From CAIUGU01 sp963819685 (GTDB lineage Bacteria; Pseudomonadota; Gammaproteobacteria; Steroidobacterales; Steroidobacteraceae), in assembly GCA_963819685.1 (NCBI GenBank), contig CAWFXI010000003.1, positions 310,001 through 374,000 on the forward strand: a stretch of DNA of 64,000 nucleotides, written 5' to 3'. The notes under the pieces are model-generated. The model was given only the letters and a program-made list of their open reading frames with translations. It was not told the origin of the DNA and ran no database searches. Position numbers and translations under genes: made by a program. Positions within the stretch are counted from its first letter, which is position 1, and each line of letters begins with the position of its first letter. This document shows positions 1-9,107 of this stretch, piece after piece.

Positions 1-1009
1 AGCGCCGCCGGCTTCGCATCCGGTTCGGCCCGTGCAGCCGAGGCCTCATCGGCTCGCCGTGCCGCGCCGGCAGCACAGGCGCCAGCTGCGCCTGCGACGA
101 AACTCGAGCTCACGCCCGTGCAGGGCAACGTCTACATGCTCACCGGTCTCGATGTGAACGTAGCGGTGCAGATCGGCGAGGAAGGCGTGCTGTTCGTCGA
201 CACACCGCCACCGGCGCTGCTGGATCAGGTGCGTGAACTCATCGTTCACGCACACGAAGCGTCCGATCCGCTATGTCATCAATACGAGCGCCACTGCCGA
301 TCACGTCAGCGGTGACGAAGCCATCCTGCTGGCCGGCACAAGTCCTGCGGCGCTGGCCAACATGAAAAAAATGGGCATCGCCGCAGCTGGTTTGAGCGGG
401 TTCACTTCCGAAGGTGTGCAGATCCTGGCGCACGAAAACGTGCTCAATCGCGTCACCGACAAGAAGCAGCCCGCCATCCCCGGGGCAACCATCAGCGCCG
501 AGTACTACACGCCGACGAAGGATTTCTTCATGAACGGCGATCCGATCATCCTGTACCACACGCCGAATGCACACACGAATGGCGACAGCCTGGTCTATTT
601 TCGCCGCTCGGACGTGCTGGTCACGGGCGACCTCTTCACGCCCGGCCGTTTTCCGGCCATCGATCTCGAGCAGGGCGGCAGCATCAACGGCCTGATCAAG
701 GCCGTGAACCTGGCGCTCGACATCACTGTGCCGGCTGCATTCCAGGAGCGGGGTACCTACGTCATTCCGGGTCATGGCAGGTTGTGCGATGAAGCTGACT
801 TAAGCGAATTCCGCGAGATGATCACCGTCGTCCGGGACCGCGTGCAGGAGCTCATCAAGGAAGGCAAGACATTGCAGCAGATCCAGGCGGCCCGTCCGGC
901 CCTGGACTACGAAACGACTTACGGCGGCAAGAACGGCGGACCTACCGTCCAGACCTTTGTCGAGACGGTCTACAAGAGCCTGACTGCGCCCCCGAAGGGA
1001 GCCAAGTAA
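1..1009 (+). CDS. MBL-fold metallo-hydrolase, 5'-truncated by the window edge and frameshifted
   Basis: The reading frame is already open at base 1 and carries the start of an MBL fold (NVYMLTGLDVNVAVQIGEEG, then VLFVDTPPP). Near bases 245-260 homology moves to the next frame (+1), which continues with RPIRYVINTSATADHVSG, a GDSLVYF strand, VTGDLF, and VIPGHG to the stop. Neither frame alone makes a complete domain, so this is one gene with a one-base indel. In the first metal motif the usual HxHxDH reads SxTxDH: the first two histidines are replaced, while the later His/Asp positions (PNAHTNGD, TGD, PGHG) remain. Similar NTSA-x-DH variants exist in secreted MBL proteins, so activity is uncertain. 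The Ala-rich stretch before the domain looks like an export or linker region. The stop abuts the next start (TAA then ATG), indicating cotranscription. The true start lies outside the window. Confidence 0.75.
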
Positions 1010-1807
1010 ATGACAACAAGATCGCTCAAACTTCCCTTGCTGTGTGCCGCATCGATGCTGTTGGCGGCAGGTACTGCGATTGCCGCGCAGCCCGGGCCGC
1101 CACCACCGCCGCGCACAGCCAAAGCAGCAGCGCCCATCGATCTGACAGGGCAGTGGGTGTCGATCATCGACGAAGACTGGCGCTGGCGCATGGTCACGCC
1201 TCTGAAGGGCGACTTCGCGAATATTCCGGTCACCGAGGCAGCACGCAAGATCGGTGTGCAGTGGGATCCCGCCAGGGACGAGGCAGCGGGTGAGCAATGC
1301 AAGGGCTATGGTGCGATGGCGATCATGCGCGAGCCGGGGCGTATCCGCATTTCCTGGCAGGACGAGAGCACGCTCAAGATCGAAACCGATTCCGGGCAGC
1401 AGACGCGTCTTCTGCACTTCGGCGAAAAGCAGCCCCCGGCTGGTACGCCGGCCACATTGCAGGGTTATTCGATTGCGGAATGGGAAGCACCGCCCGGCGG
1501 TCGTCCGGGGGGGCTCGCGATCGGCGTGCAGCGTGGCGGCAGGGTGTCGAACACGCTGAAAGTGGTGACCACCCACATCAAGCCGGGTTACCTGCGCAAG
1601 AACGGCATTCCCTTCGGCGAGGGCGCCAAGCTGACGGAGTACTTCGACAAGTTCGAGGAGCCGGATGGTACGGAGTGGTTCACCATCACGATGCTGGCCG
1701 AGGATCCCGTGTACCTGAATGCACCGTGGCTGACGTCGCCCAATTTCAAGAAAGAGAAAGAGGCCGATCGGGCGAAGTGGCGACCGACGCCCTGTTCAGC
1801 GCGCTGA
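1010..1807 (+). CDS. Secreted protein of unknown function with DLTGQW motif
   Basis: A 265-residue protein with a clear Sec signal peptide (about residues 1-26, ending AIAA) and a Pro-rich linker (PGPPPPPR). The mature part starts with the DLTGQW motif that recurs in several secreted proteins of this window. Further features are CKGYGAMAIMREPGRIRISW, TTHIKPGYLRKNGIPF and LTEYFDKFEEPDGTEWF. It lacks the full GHSxGRWEGD motif of the WEGD proteins, so it is at most a distant relative, probably a beta-rich periplasmic domain. The ATG follows the preceding stop directly, so it is translationally coupled to the MBL-fold gene. I do not recognise a function. Export is well supported; any enzymatic role is not. 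Confidence 0.75.
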   Translation: MTTRSLKLPLLCAASMLLAAGTAIAAQPGPPPPPRTAKAAAPIDLTGQWVSIIDEDWRWRMVTPLKGDFANIPVTEAARKIGVQWDPARDEAAGEQCKGYGAMAIMREPGRIRISWQDESTLKIETDSGQQTRLLHFGEKQPPAGTPATLQGYSIAEWEAPPGGRPGGLAIGVQRGGRVSNTLKVVTTHIKPGYLRKNGIPFGEGAKLTEYFDKFEEPDGTEWFTITMLAEDPVYLNAPWLTSPNFKKEKEADRAKWRPTPCSAR

Positions 1808-1985
1808 ACTGATTACGGGCGCAGACAGTCCCGCGCGCAGGCGATAACTGCACGCGGGTGTCCTGATACTGGCAAGCGGATTGCTGCTGTATTGGGCCAG
1901 TGACATACTCGACCGCTGCCGCCCCGGCATCGCGGCGAATGCGTGTTTACCCTCGTTGAGGGTATGGGCCCAAGAGGATCCCCGA

Positions 1986-2465
1986 ATGGCTACCGTACGA
2001 TTGAACGTCAATGGACAGAATCGGGTCGTCGAGGATGTCGATGCCCAGACACCGCTGCTATGGGTACTGAGGGACAGCCTCGGCCTGGTGGGCACCAAGT
2101 ACGGATGTGGAGTTGCACAGTGCGGAGCCTGCACCGTGCACATGAACGGCAACCCGGTGCGTTCCTGCCAGATTCCGGCCGCCGCAGCGAGTGGGGCATC
2201 CATCACCACCGTGGAAGGACTCGCGAAGGCAGACGGAACCCTGCATCCCGTCCAGCAGGCGTGGATGGAGCACGATGTGCCGCAGTGCGGCTATTGCCAG
2301 GCGGGGCAGATGATGTCCGCCACGGCGCTGCTCGCGCAGAACCCGAATCCCTCCGATGCTGACATCGATGCCGCGATGGCCGGCAACATCTGCCGCTGCG
2401 GCACCTACCACCGCATCCGCAAGGCGATTCATTCCGCTGCCCAGAAGCTTCAGCAGAAGCGCTAA
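1986..2465 (+). CDS. iorA: (2Fe-2S)-binding subunit of a molybdenum hydroxylase, isoquinoline 1-oxidoreductase alpha type
   Basis: A 159-residue two-cluster iron-sulfur protein that would pass electrons from the molybdenum subunit encoded next. The N-terminal plant-type [2Fe-2S] domain has YGCGVAQCGACTVHMNG (C41, C46, C49) plus C61. The C-terminal four-helix cluster domain has CGYCQAGQ (C102, C105) and NICRCGTYHRIR (C137, C139). All eight ligands are present and the length fits the IorA/CoxS family. I chose the ATG at 1986, with AAGAGG eight bases upstream, because the family begins with this beta-strand; the frame is open further upstream but adds nothing family-like. It is followed after nine bases by the large subunit. 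Substrate cannot be read from sequence; isoquinoline is only the family name. Confidence 0.93.
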   Translation: MATVRLNVNGQNRVVEDVDAQTPLLWVLRDSLGLVGTKYGCGVAQCGACTVHMNGNPVRSCQIPAAAASGASITTVEGLAKADGTLHPVQQAWMEHDVPQCGYCQAGQMMSATALLAQNPNPSDADIDAAMAGNICRCGTYHRIRKAIHSAAQKLQQKR

Positions 2466-2474
2466 GGAGCACAC

Positions 2475-4763
2475 ATGAACACCGCAACCGAAGCCAGGCT
2501 GATTGCCGAACGCCACGTGCTCGAGATGCTGAATGCCGCTGAAGCACGGATTCCCGCCGCGGCGATGTCCTTCAATCGACGCTCCTTCCTGAAGCTCACC
2601 GGCATGGCCGGAGGCGGACTGGTCCTTGCGTTCTGGCTGGGCGATGAGGCCACTGCCGTCGCCGCCGAGGCAGCAGGCGGAGCGAAGTCATTCGCGCCCA
2701 ACGCCTTCCTGCAGATTGCTCCCGACGGCACGATCACGATTCTCTCCAAGGGGCCCGAAATCGGCCAGGGCATCAAGACCGCCTTCCCGATGATCATCGC
2801 GGAAGAACTCGATGCCGACTGGTCGAAAGTGAAGGTCGAGCAGGCGCCTATCAACCCGAAGGTGTTTGGCAGGCAAAGCGCAGGCGGCTCGCGGTCGATT
2901 CCCACGAACTGGGATCTGTTGCGCCGGGCAGGTGCCGTGGGCCGCGCCATGCTCGTGTCGGCGGCTGCCGCCGAATGGCAGGTGCCCGCCGCCGAATGCT
3001 CGACGGACAAGAGCATGGTCATCCACAAAGCCAGCGGACGACGGCTCGCATACGGCGCGCTCGCGAGCAAAGCGGCTGCACAACCGGTGCCCGATGAAAA
3101 GACGGTCGCGCTGAAGGAGCGCAAGGACTACCGGATCATCGGCACTTCCATCAATGGCATCGACAATCGCAAGGTGGTGACGGGTCAACCGCTGTTCGGC
3201 ATCGACCAGGTACTGCCGAACATGCTGTACGCCGTGTACGAAAAATGCCCGGCAACGGGTGGCAAGGTCGCGCAGGCGAATCTCGAGCAGATCCGGGCGC
3301 TGCCAGGCGTCAAGCAGGCCTTCATCGTCGAAGGCAATGGGCGGCCGACGGAAGTCATGCCCGGTATTGCGATTCTCGCGACGACCACCTGGGGTGCTTT
3401 CAATGCCCGCAAGCAGCTCAAGGTCACCTGGGATGAATCAGGCGCCGCCACGGACAGCTCGAATGACTTTCTCGCCAAGGCGCAGGAGCTCGCGAAGTTG
3501 CCAGAGGGCCCCGGCGTCATTCGCAGTGATGGTGATGTCGATCAGGCCATTGCGAGCGGAACCCGGAAGGTGGAGGCCTTTTACAGCTATCCCTTTGTTT
3601 CGCACTCGCCGCTCGAGCCGATGAACTGCACAGCCTGGTTCAAGGGCGACTCCGTCGAGCTGTGGGCGCCCACGCAGACTCCGGATGCAGCCCTTGGCCT
3701 CGTTGCCAATACGCTCGGCATTCCGGTGGACAACGTCAAGATCAATCAGACGCGCTGCGGTGGCGGTTTCGGCCGTCGACTGATGAATGACTATGCATGC
3801 GAAGCGGCCCAGATCTCCAAACAGGCGGGTGGCATCCCGGTGAAGCTGCAATGGTCACGCGAAGACGATATGGCGCATGACTTCTACCGGCCCGCCGGCT
3901 TCCACGCATTCAAGGGCGCCGTCGATGGCTACGGCAAGTTGTCCGCCTGGGCGAATCACTTCATCACCTTTACGGTGGACGGGAAGGCACCGGGAAGCTC
4001 GGCGAATTATCCGGTCGAGGAATTCCCGGCCATGCTCGTGCCGAACTACCGCATAACGCAATCGATGCTGCCGCTGGGTACGCCGACAGGCCCGTGGCGC
4101 GCGCCGCGTTCGAACGGCATCGCGTTTGCCGTGCAGTCATTCATGCATGAACTGTCGGTGGCTGCGGGTCGCGATCACCTCGAGTTCCTGATCGAAGTGA
4201 TGGGTGAACCCCGCTGGCTCGAACCCAGGACGGAATTCGCGCTCAACACCGAACGCGCGATAGCCGTCATCAAGCTGGCGGCGGAAAAAGCCGGTTGGGG
4301 AAAGCAATTGCCACCCGGGCGGGGCATGGGACTTGCCTTCCATTTCAGTCACGCAGGGCACTTTGCCGAAGTGGCCGAGGTCAGCGTGGACCGGTCAAAG
4401 CGCCTGACGGTGCACCAGGTCACGGTGGCGGGCGACATCGGTCCCATCGTCAACATGACCGGCTCGCTGGCCCAGTGCGAAGGCGCTGTGATCGACGGTC
4501 TGTCGACGATGTTTGGCCTCGAGATCACGATGGAAGCAGGCCGCGTGCAGCAATCCAATTTCGATCGCTATCCGATTCTGCGCCAGGGCAGCCATATACC
4601 GAAGATCGAGGCGCACTTCATCCAGAGCGCCTATCCGCCGACCGGCATAGGTGAACCTTCGCTTCCACCACTGGCGCCGGCTGTGTGCAATGCGATCTTC
4701 GCAGCGTCGGGACAGCGCGTACGCACGTTGCCACTCACTCGGTCGGGCTACACGTTGGCGTGA
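2475..4763 (+). CDS. iorB: Molybdopterin-binding large subunit, isoquinoline 1-oxidoreductase beta type, Tat-exported
   Basis: A 762-residue single-chain xanthine-dehydrogenase-family subunit. A Tat signal lies at about residues 31-55 (NRRSFLKLTGMAGGGLVLAF), so the enzyme should fold with cofactor in the cytoplasm and then be exported. Molybdopterin-cofactor segments are visible: GPEIGQGIKTAFPMIIAEEL, CGGGFGRRLMNDY, GTPTGPWRAPRSNG, and a C-terminal PTGIGEPSLPPLAPAVCNAI containing the catalytic Glu. The start at 2475 has a good AAGGAG; an internal ATG at 2565 directly before the RR motif is a weaker alternative. The stop overlaps the start of the methyltransferase gene (GTGA). It probably hydroxylates an N-heterocycle or oxidises an aldehyde in the periplasm; the substrate is unknown. 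Confidence 0.93.
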   Translation: MNTATEARLIAERHVLEMLNAAEARIPAAAMSFNRRSFLKLTGMAGGGLVLAFWLGDEATAVAAEAAGGAKSFAPNAFLQIAPDGTITILSKGPEIGQGIKTAFPMIIAEELDADWSKVKVEQAPINPKVFGRQSAGGSRSIPTNWDLLRRAGAVGRAMLVSAAAAEWQVPAAECSTDKSMVIHKASGRRLAYGALASKAAAQPVPDEKTVALKERKDYRIIGTSINGIDNRKVVTGQPLFGIDQVLPNMLYAVYEKCPATGGKVAQANLEQIRALPGVKQAFIVEGNGRPTEVMPGIAILATTTWGAFNARKQLKVTWDESGAATDSSNDFLAKAQELAKLPEGPGVIRSDGDVDQAIASGTRKVEAFYSYPFVSHSPLEPMNCTAWFKGDSVELWAPTQTPDAALGLVANTLGIPVDNVKINQTRCGGGFGRRLMNDYACEAAQISKQAGGIPVKLQWSREDDMAHDFYRPAGFHAFKGAVDGYGKLSAWANHFITFTVDGKAPGSSANYPVEEFPAMLVPNYRITQSMLPLGTPTGPWRAPRSNGIAFAVQSFMHELSVAAGRDHLEFLIEVMGEPRWLEPRTEFALNTERAIAVIKLAAEKAGWGKQLPPGRGMGLAFHFSHAGHFAEVAEVSVDRSKRLTVHQVTVAGDIGPIVNMTGSLAQCEGAVIDGLSTMFGLEITMEAGRVQQSNFDRYPILRQGSHIPKIEAHFIQSAYPPTGIGEPSLPPLAPAVCNAIFAASGQRVRTLPLTRSGYTLA

Positions 4764-5314
4764 GGCGCCGCGATCTCGTCAAGTTGGGGGCTTTGAGCCC
4801 GTGGCTGCTTGAATCCGCACAGGCAAGTGCCCCACCGAAGCGATTGCCGCCTTATGTGTTGACGATTCCGGTGATGGTGGAGCACATGCTGCGGATTGCG
4901 CACGTGCGCGCCGGCGATGTCGTCTATGACCTCGGTTGTGGTGATGGACGCATTGTCATCGCCGCAGCCAGGCAGTTCGGCACGCGCGGCTTCGGTGTCG
5001 ACATCAATCCGCAGGCCGTCGCCGTCGCGCGCGAGAATGCCATCGCTGCCGGCGTGGAGAAGATCGTGACGTTCGAGCAGGGTGACCTGTTCGACACGGA
5101 CGTTTCGGACGCCACCGTCGTGATGCTCTATCTGTTCGCGGAAATGATGCTGCGCCTCAAGCCGAAGCTGCTCCGTGAGCTGCCGGAGGGTGCGCGCATC
5201 GTGTCGCATGACTTCGACTTTGGTAAAGGCTGGCCGCCGGACAACCAGTACGACTTTGGAACCGACGCCATCTATCTGTGGAAAGTGCCACCGCGCGCCC
5301 AGCGGGCGGCATGA
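4760..5314 (+). CDS. SAM-dependent class I methyltransferase with possible N-terminal export signal
   Basis: A Rossmann-type methyltransferase with motif I VYDLGCGDGRIVIAAARQFG, the acidic strand GFGVDINPQAVAVAREN, and FEQGDLFDTDVSDATVV. I place the start at GTG 4760, overlapping the iorB stop (GTGA), giving 184 residues. Upstream codons in this frame only overlap iorB. The resulting N-terminus, MRRRDLVKLGALSPWLLESA, resembles a short Tat or Sec signal, which is odd because SAM is cytoplasmic; it may instead be a membrane anchor. Tight coupling to iorAB suggests a role in maturation or modification of the hydroxylase or its product, but that is inference. The acceptor substrate is unknown. 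Confidence 0.82.
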   Translation: MRRRDLVKLGALSPWLLESAQASAPPKRLPPYVLTIPVMVEHMLRIAHVRAGDVVYDLGCGDGRIVIAAARQFGTRGFGVDINPQAVAVARENAIAAGVEKIVTFEQGDLFDTDVSDATVVMLYLFAEMMLRLKPKLLRELPEGARIVSHDFDFGKGWPPDNQYDFGTDAIYLWKVPPRAQRAA

Positions 5315-5317
5315 CGG

Positions 5318-6352
5318 ATGGACGCCGCCCTCGCTGACTTGCTGGTTCTGCTGAATCTCGAGCGCCTCGAGGTCAACCTGTATCGAGGCGTCAGCCGGGA
5401 CATCGGCAATCCCCAGGTCTTTGGGGGCCAGGTGCTCGGGCAGGCACTGATGGCCGCCACGGGTACCGTCGAGAATCGCATCGTGCATTCGCTGCACGCG
5501 TATTTCCTGAGGGCCGGCGATTTCAATCTGCCGATCGTCTATGAGGTTGACCGCAGCCGCGACGGCAACACTTTTTCCAGCCGCCGTGTGGTCGCAATCC
5601 AGAACGGCCAGCAGATCTTCCACATGTCGGCGTCCTTCCAGTCTCCCGAAGAAGGGCTCGAGCATCAGGCCGTGATGCCTGATGTTCCGCCTCCCGAATC
5701 GTTACCAAAGCGTTCGGACTGGGGCAACAACCCGTCTGTCACCGAACAACAGCGACGCTTTTTCAATCGCGCCCGTCCGGTCGATGTCCGGCTCGTGGAC
5801 ATGGAAAGACTGCTGAACGGCAAGCCAAAGGATCCACACCTGCATGTCTGGTTTCGAGCACCAGACCCTCTGCCCGATGGTGAGGCCCTGCATCGATGTG
5901 TGCTGGCTTACGTTTCCGATTACTACCTGTTGATGACCGCGGCCTTGCCGCACGGCATTCCGTTTCCGAGCAAGGACCTCCGCTTTGCCAGCATCGATCA
6001 CGCCATGTGGTTCCATCGACCGGTGCGCGTGGATGACTGGTTGCTCTACTCAATGGATAGTCCCAGCTCTTCCGGTGCCCGCGGCCTGTCTCGCGGCAGC
6101 ATCTTCAGTCGCGACGGCCGTCTGGTTGCCACGACTGCGCAGGAAGGGCTCATGCGGGTCATGGCGGGAGCCACCAGCTGGGTAAGGATGGACGTCAGTG
6201 TCCGCCTGTGCCATCAAGACTTCATATTCTCATCGGCCAATCGATTGGTTTTCATGTCATTGCACGTCAAACCAGCAAGCTGTCCTGTTGCGCCTCCAGC
6301 GAGTAAGCGACACCATAAGTACGGCGAGCGCTGTTCTTTCAGCGCTTATTAA
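5318..6352 (+). CDS. tesB: Acyl-CoA thioesterase II (TesB type) with aberrant C-terminal tail
   Basis: A double hot-dog thioesterase that hydrolyses acyl-CoA. Family landmarks are GNPQVFGGQVLGQALMAA and VHSLHAYFLRAGD in the first hot-dog, and FASIDHAMWFHRP (Asp of the catalytic network), SRGSIFSRDGRLVATTAQEG (Gln) in the second. TesB proteins normally end just after the QEGLMR segment, near 285 residues. Here about 60 extra residues without family character follow. In the +1 frame a stop occurs at about 6183-6185, so a one-base shift around 6155-6175 would give a normal-length protein. The tail is therefore likely spurious or frameshifted. It begins four bases after the methyltransferase stop and belongs to the iorAB transcription unit. 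Confidence 0.88.
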   Translation: MDAALADLLVLLNLERLEVNLYRGVSRDIGNPQVFGGQVLGQALMAATGTVENRIVHSLHAYFLRAGDFNLPIVYEVDRSRDGNTFSSRRVVAIQNGQQIFHMSASFQSPEEGLEHQAVMPDVPPPESLPKRSDWGNNPSVTEQQRRFFNRARPVDVRLVDMERLLNGKPKDPHLHVWFRAPDPLPDGEALHRCVLAYVSDYYLLMTAALPHGIPFPSKDLRFASIDHAMWFHRPVRVDDWLLYSMDSPSSSGARGLSRGSIFSRDGRLVATTAQEGLMRVMAGATSWVRMDVSVRLCHQDFIFSSANRLVFMSLHVKPASCPVAPPASKRHHKYGERCSFSAY

Positions 6353-6409
6353 CGGGGTTCAAGGAATGCTTGATTCGTCCTAGCACTTCGGGTTGAATCG
6401 CTGGTCGTA

Positions 6410-8002
6410 TTGATCGCGCTGTACTGCGTGGCATTCGGCAATGGCCCGTGGTGGTCGGCGGTGATGGCCGGACGCTCGCTGGCGGCGCCGGCGACATGGC
6501 TGTTCTTCGGCGCGTGCTTCGTGCTGCTGGTTTCGCTGCACTTCATCCTCCTGTCGCTGGTCGCAATTCGCGTTACCGTCAAACCCTGGTTGACGCTGGT
6601 TGTCGTCGCGACTTCGTTCGCCGTTTACTACATGCGCGCGTACAACGTGCTGCTCGATCCGACGATGTTGCGCAACGTCGTACGCACCGATGCACGCGAA
6701 ACCCGCGAGCTGTTGTCGTGGTCACTGGCTGGCAACGTAGTCGCCTGGGCCGTGATACCCGTGGCCTTTATCTGGTGGGTGAAGCTTGCGACCAGGCCCT
6801 GGCTGCGTGCTGCGGGCTTCCGGGCAGCGGCGCTTGTCATGGCGTTGGTCGTGGCGGTCGTCTCGGTGCTGCCGATCTCGCGCGACTTCATTTCGCTGAT
6901 GCGCAATCAGCATCAACTGAGGTATCTGGCCACCCCTGGAAATTACATCGTCTCGCTGCTGAGCAACGCGGTCACCGACGTGAAAGTCGTCAATGCGACC
7001 AAGATCGCCATTGGCGATGATGCGAAGCGCCCGGCAAGCCCGGCCGGTGCCTTACGTCCGAAGGTATTCGTTTTCGTGCTCGGGGAAACTGCGCGGGCGC
7101 AGAGTTTTTCTTTGTTCGGCTACAACCGCCCGACCAATCCGGAACTGCCAAAGCTGAATGTCATCGCGTTCTCGAACGTAAAGTCCTGCGGTACGTCGAC
7201 AGAAGTGTCGGTACCTTGCATGTTCTCGCCCTATGGCCGGGCCGACTACGACGAGGAGCTGATTCGCCGGACCGAAGGTCTGCTCCATGTCATCCGCCAC
7301 GCGGGCATCGGGGTCAGATGGATCGACAACCAGTCGGGCTGCAAAGGAGTCTGCGATGCGCCGGGGCTCGAATACCGCAAACCCGATATCAGTTTTGCGC
7401 CTGATCTGTGCGATGGAGAGGACTGCCTCGACGAGATACTTGTCCGCAGTCTCCGGGTGGACCTCGAGTCGATCAAGGGTGATACGGTCATCGTCATGCA
7501 CCAGATGGGCAATCACGGTCCCGCGTACTATCGCCGCTATCCGCCGGCGTTCCGCCGGTTCACTCCGGATTGTGCCACCCAGGAGCTGCGCAATTGTTCG
7601 GCAGAAGAAGTCGTCAACGCCTATGACAATGCGATCCTGTACACGGACCATGTGCTCGCCGACCTCATCGGCGTGCTGGCCGGTCAGTCGCAGCGCTTCG
7701 ATACGGCATTCCTGTACGTATCCGATCACGGGGAATCCCTTGGCGAATCGGGACTCTACCTGCATGGCATCCCGTACGCATTCGCGCCGGAGCTGCAGAC
7801 GCATGTGCCGATGGTCCTGTGGATGTCCGACGGGTTCGCGGCTGCGGGCAATATCGACGCCGACTGTCTGCGCGGACGCGCGAGCGCGGCCTATTCTCAT
7901 GACAACATTTTTCATTCACTGCTGGGCGTCTTCGACGTGACGACCGCTGTCTACAAGCGGGATCGCGATCTGTTTGCGCCTTGTCGGAAAGGCACGAGCT
8001 GA
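6410..8002 (+). CDS. eptA: Phosphoethanolamine transferase, EptA/MCR-like, N-terminus uncertain
   Basis: An inner-membrane enzyme with a periplasmic alkaline-phosphatase-fold domain, transferring phosphoethanolamine to lipid A; the family underlies polymyxin resistance. About four or five hydrophobic helices occupy residues 1-175. The catalytic domain shows VFVLGETARAQSFSLFGYNR (metal Glu), SCGTSTEVSVPCMFSPYG with nucleophile Thr about residue 264, MHQMGNHGPAYYRRYP, and VSDHGESLGESGLYLHGIPY (metal Asp/His). Several Cys pairs match the disulfides of the family. The only start in this frame is TTG at 6410, but family-like codons extend upstream to a stop at 6371, so the real start is probably lost to an indel or mis-sequenced. 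No two-component regulator is adjacent. Confidence 0.9.
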   Translation: MIALYCVAFGNGPWWSAVMAGRSLAAPATWLFFGACFVLLVSLHFILLSLVAIRVTVKPWLTLVVVATSFAVYYMRAYNVLLDPTMLRNVVRTDARETRELLSWSLAGNVVAWAVIPVAFIWWVKLATRPWLRAAGFRAAALVMALVVAVVSVLPISRDFISLMRNQHQLRYLATPGNYIVSLLSNAVTDVKVVNATKIAIGDDAKRPASPAGALRPKVFVFVLGETARAQSFSLFGYNRPTNPELPKLNVIAFSNVKSCGTSTEVSVPCMFSPYGRADYDEELIRRTEGLLHVIRHAGIGVRWIDNQSGCKGVCDAPGLEYRKPDISFAPDLCDGEDCLDEILVRSLRVDLESIKGDTVIVMHQMGNHGPAYYRRYPPAFRRFTPDCATQELRNCSAEEVVNAYDNAILYTDHVLADLIGVLAGQSQRFDTAFLYVSDHGESLGESGLYLHGIPYAFAPELQTHVPMVLWMSDGFAAAGNIDADCLRGRASAAYSHDNIFHSLLGVFDVTTAVYKRDRDLFAPCRKGTS

Positions 8003-8052
8003 AGTACATTGCCGCCGCTACGACACCAATACATTCATCAAGGGGATCTCAC

Positions 8053-8667
8053 ATGAAGATATCGCGCCGCAACGTTGCAGGCCTGCTGGCCTCTTTCCTG
8101 ATCCTTGGCGGCTGTGCAGGCTCGGTGAAGTCGGGCGGCGAGTGGCAGACGCTCGTAGATGGCGGCAAGGGGCTCGAGAACTTCAATCCGATCGGCGGTG
8201 CGAACTGGCGGGTGGAGGGAGGCGCCATCGTGGCGAACAGCGGTAAAAGCGGCTTTCTCGTTACGAAGCAGTCGTACCGGGATTTCCAGATCCGGGCCGA
8301 ATTCTGGGCGGATCCCACTACCAACAGCGGCATCTTCATTCGCGCCTCCGACCCGGCGATGATTACTCCGCTGAATTCCTATGAAGTGAACATCTACGAC
8401 CAGCGTCCCGATCAGACGTACGCCACTGGCGCGATCGTCGATGTCGGCAAGGTTTCCGGCACTCTGAAAGCCGGCGGCAAATGGAACACGATGGAGATCA
8501 CCGCTCGCGGCACGCGCCTCATCGTCGTCTTCAACGGGGTCGAAACCGTCAATGCCGAGGACAGCAAGCACGCCGAGGGTCCATTCGGGCTGCAATTCGG
8601 CGCCGCCGCTGAAGGCAAGCCTTCCGGTTCGATCAAGTGGCGGAAGGTGCAGGTAAGGGCGCTCTAA
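8053..8667 (+). CDS. DUF1080-domain lipoprotein (3-keto-disaccharide hydrolase-like)
   Basis: A 204-residue lipoprotein. The signal peptide ends in LGGCAGS (lipobox, acylated Cys about residue 19). A concanavalin-like DUF1080 domain follows: WQTLVDGGKGLENFN, ANWRVEGGAIVA, YRDFQIRAEFWADPTTNSGI, SYEVNIYDQRPD, GKWNTMEITARGTRLIVVFN and IKWRKVQVRAL. Related domains occur in 3-keto-glycoside hydrolases and many carbohydrate-binding secreted proteins. ATG 8053 has AGGGGA upstream and begins the signal peptide; earlier in-frame codons do not fit. A close paralogue lies at 22758-23372 on the other strand beside a TonB receptor. The substrate is unknown. Confidence 0.88.
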   Translation: MKISRRNVAGLLASFLILGGCAGSVKSGGEWQTLVDGGKGLENFNPIGGANWRVEGGAIVANSGKSGFLVTKQSYRDFQIRAEFWADPTTNSGIFIRASDPAMITPLNSYEVNIYDQRPDQTYATGAIVDVGKVSGTLKAGGKWNTMEITARGTRLIVVFNGVETVNAEDSKHAEGPFGLQFGAAAEGKPSGSIKWRKVQVRAL

Positions 8668-9107
8668 AAAGTTCAGATGCCGTGCCGGCCACAGGGGAGC
8701 GGTCTGGCCGGTTGTTGTTGGAAAGCGTGGTGCCGCGGCGAAGAACAGGTGCCCGCCGACATTGGGGCATCATGAGGCCAAGCGTTGTTCGCGAGGCCTG
8801 TTCAGGCTCGCTGCTCCCGGCCACCACCATCGTGTGCTCGGGCAACGGAGTGCCGTTTATGTAGGTGTGGCGGTATGTCACCACCTGTCGGCCATACCGC
8901 TCCCCTATGTCCGTCCCGGCGGAAAGGAGAGGAGGCGCACCTTGCGGTGTTTGCCACTTTGCATATTTGCGGCATAGCATTGCTCCGTCTCCAAGGAATT
9001 CAATGGAGTAAGTGTGAGCATGGAACGTTATGCCGCAGAAGTGCGGCAATAGATCGCCGCAGTTCCGCAGCCTAGTTATATAGTTAGGTCGACATGGGAC
9101 AAAGGCG
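8668..9107. other. Intergenic region without a convincing gene
   Basis: About 440 bases where both strands give only short frames without recognisable motifs. It holds a perfect 7-bp inverted repeat at 9031-9048 (TGCCGCA, loop GAAG, TGCGGCA). A GTTAGGT at 9083-9089, just before the acetyltransferase gene, fits the GTTRRRY core of integron recombination sites. A full attC structure is not evident. Confidence 0.5.

Noticed and set aside
8633..9049. Minus-strand frame of about 138 codons in the intergenic region after the DUF1080 gene
   Set aside because: It overlaps the end of the DUF1080 gene, shows no motif or signal peptide, and lacks a clear Shine-Dalgarno.
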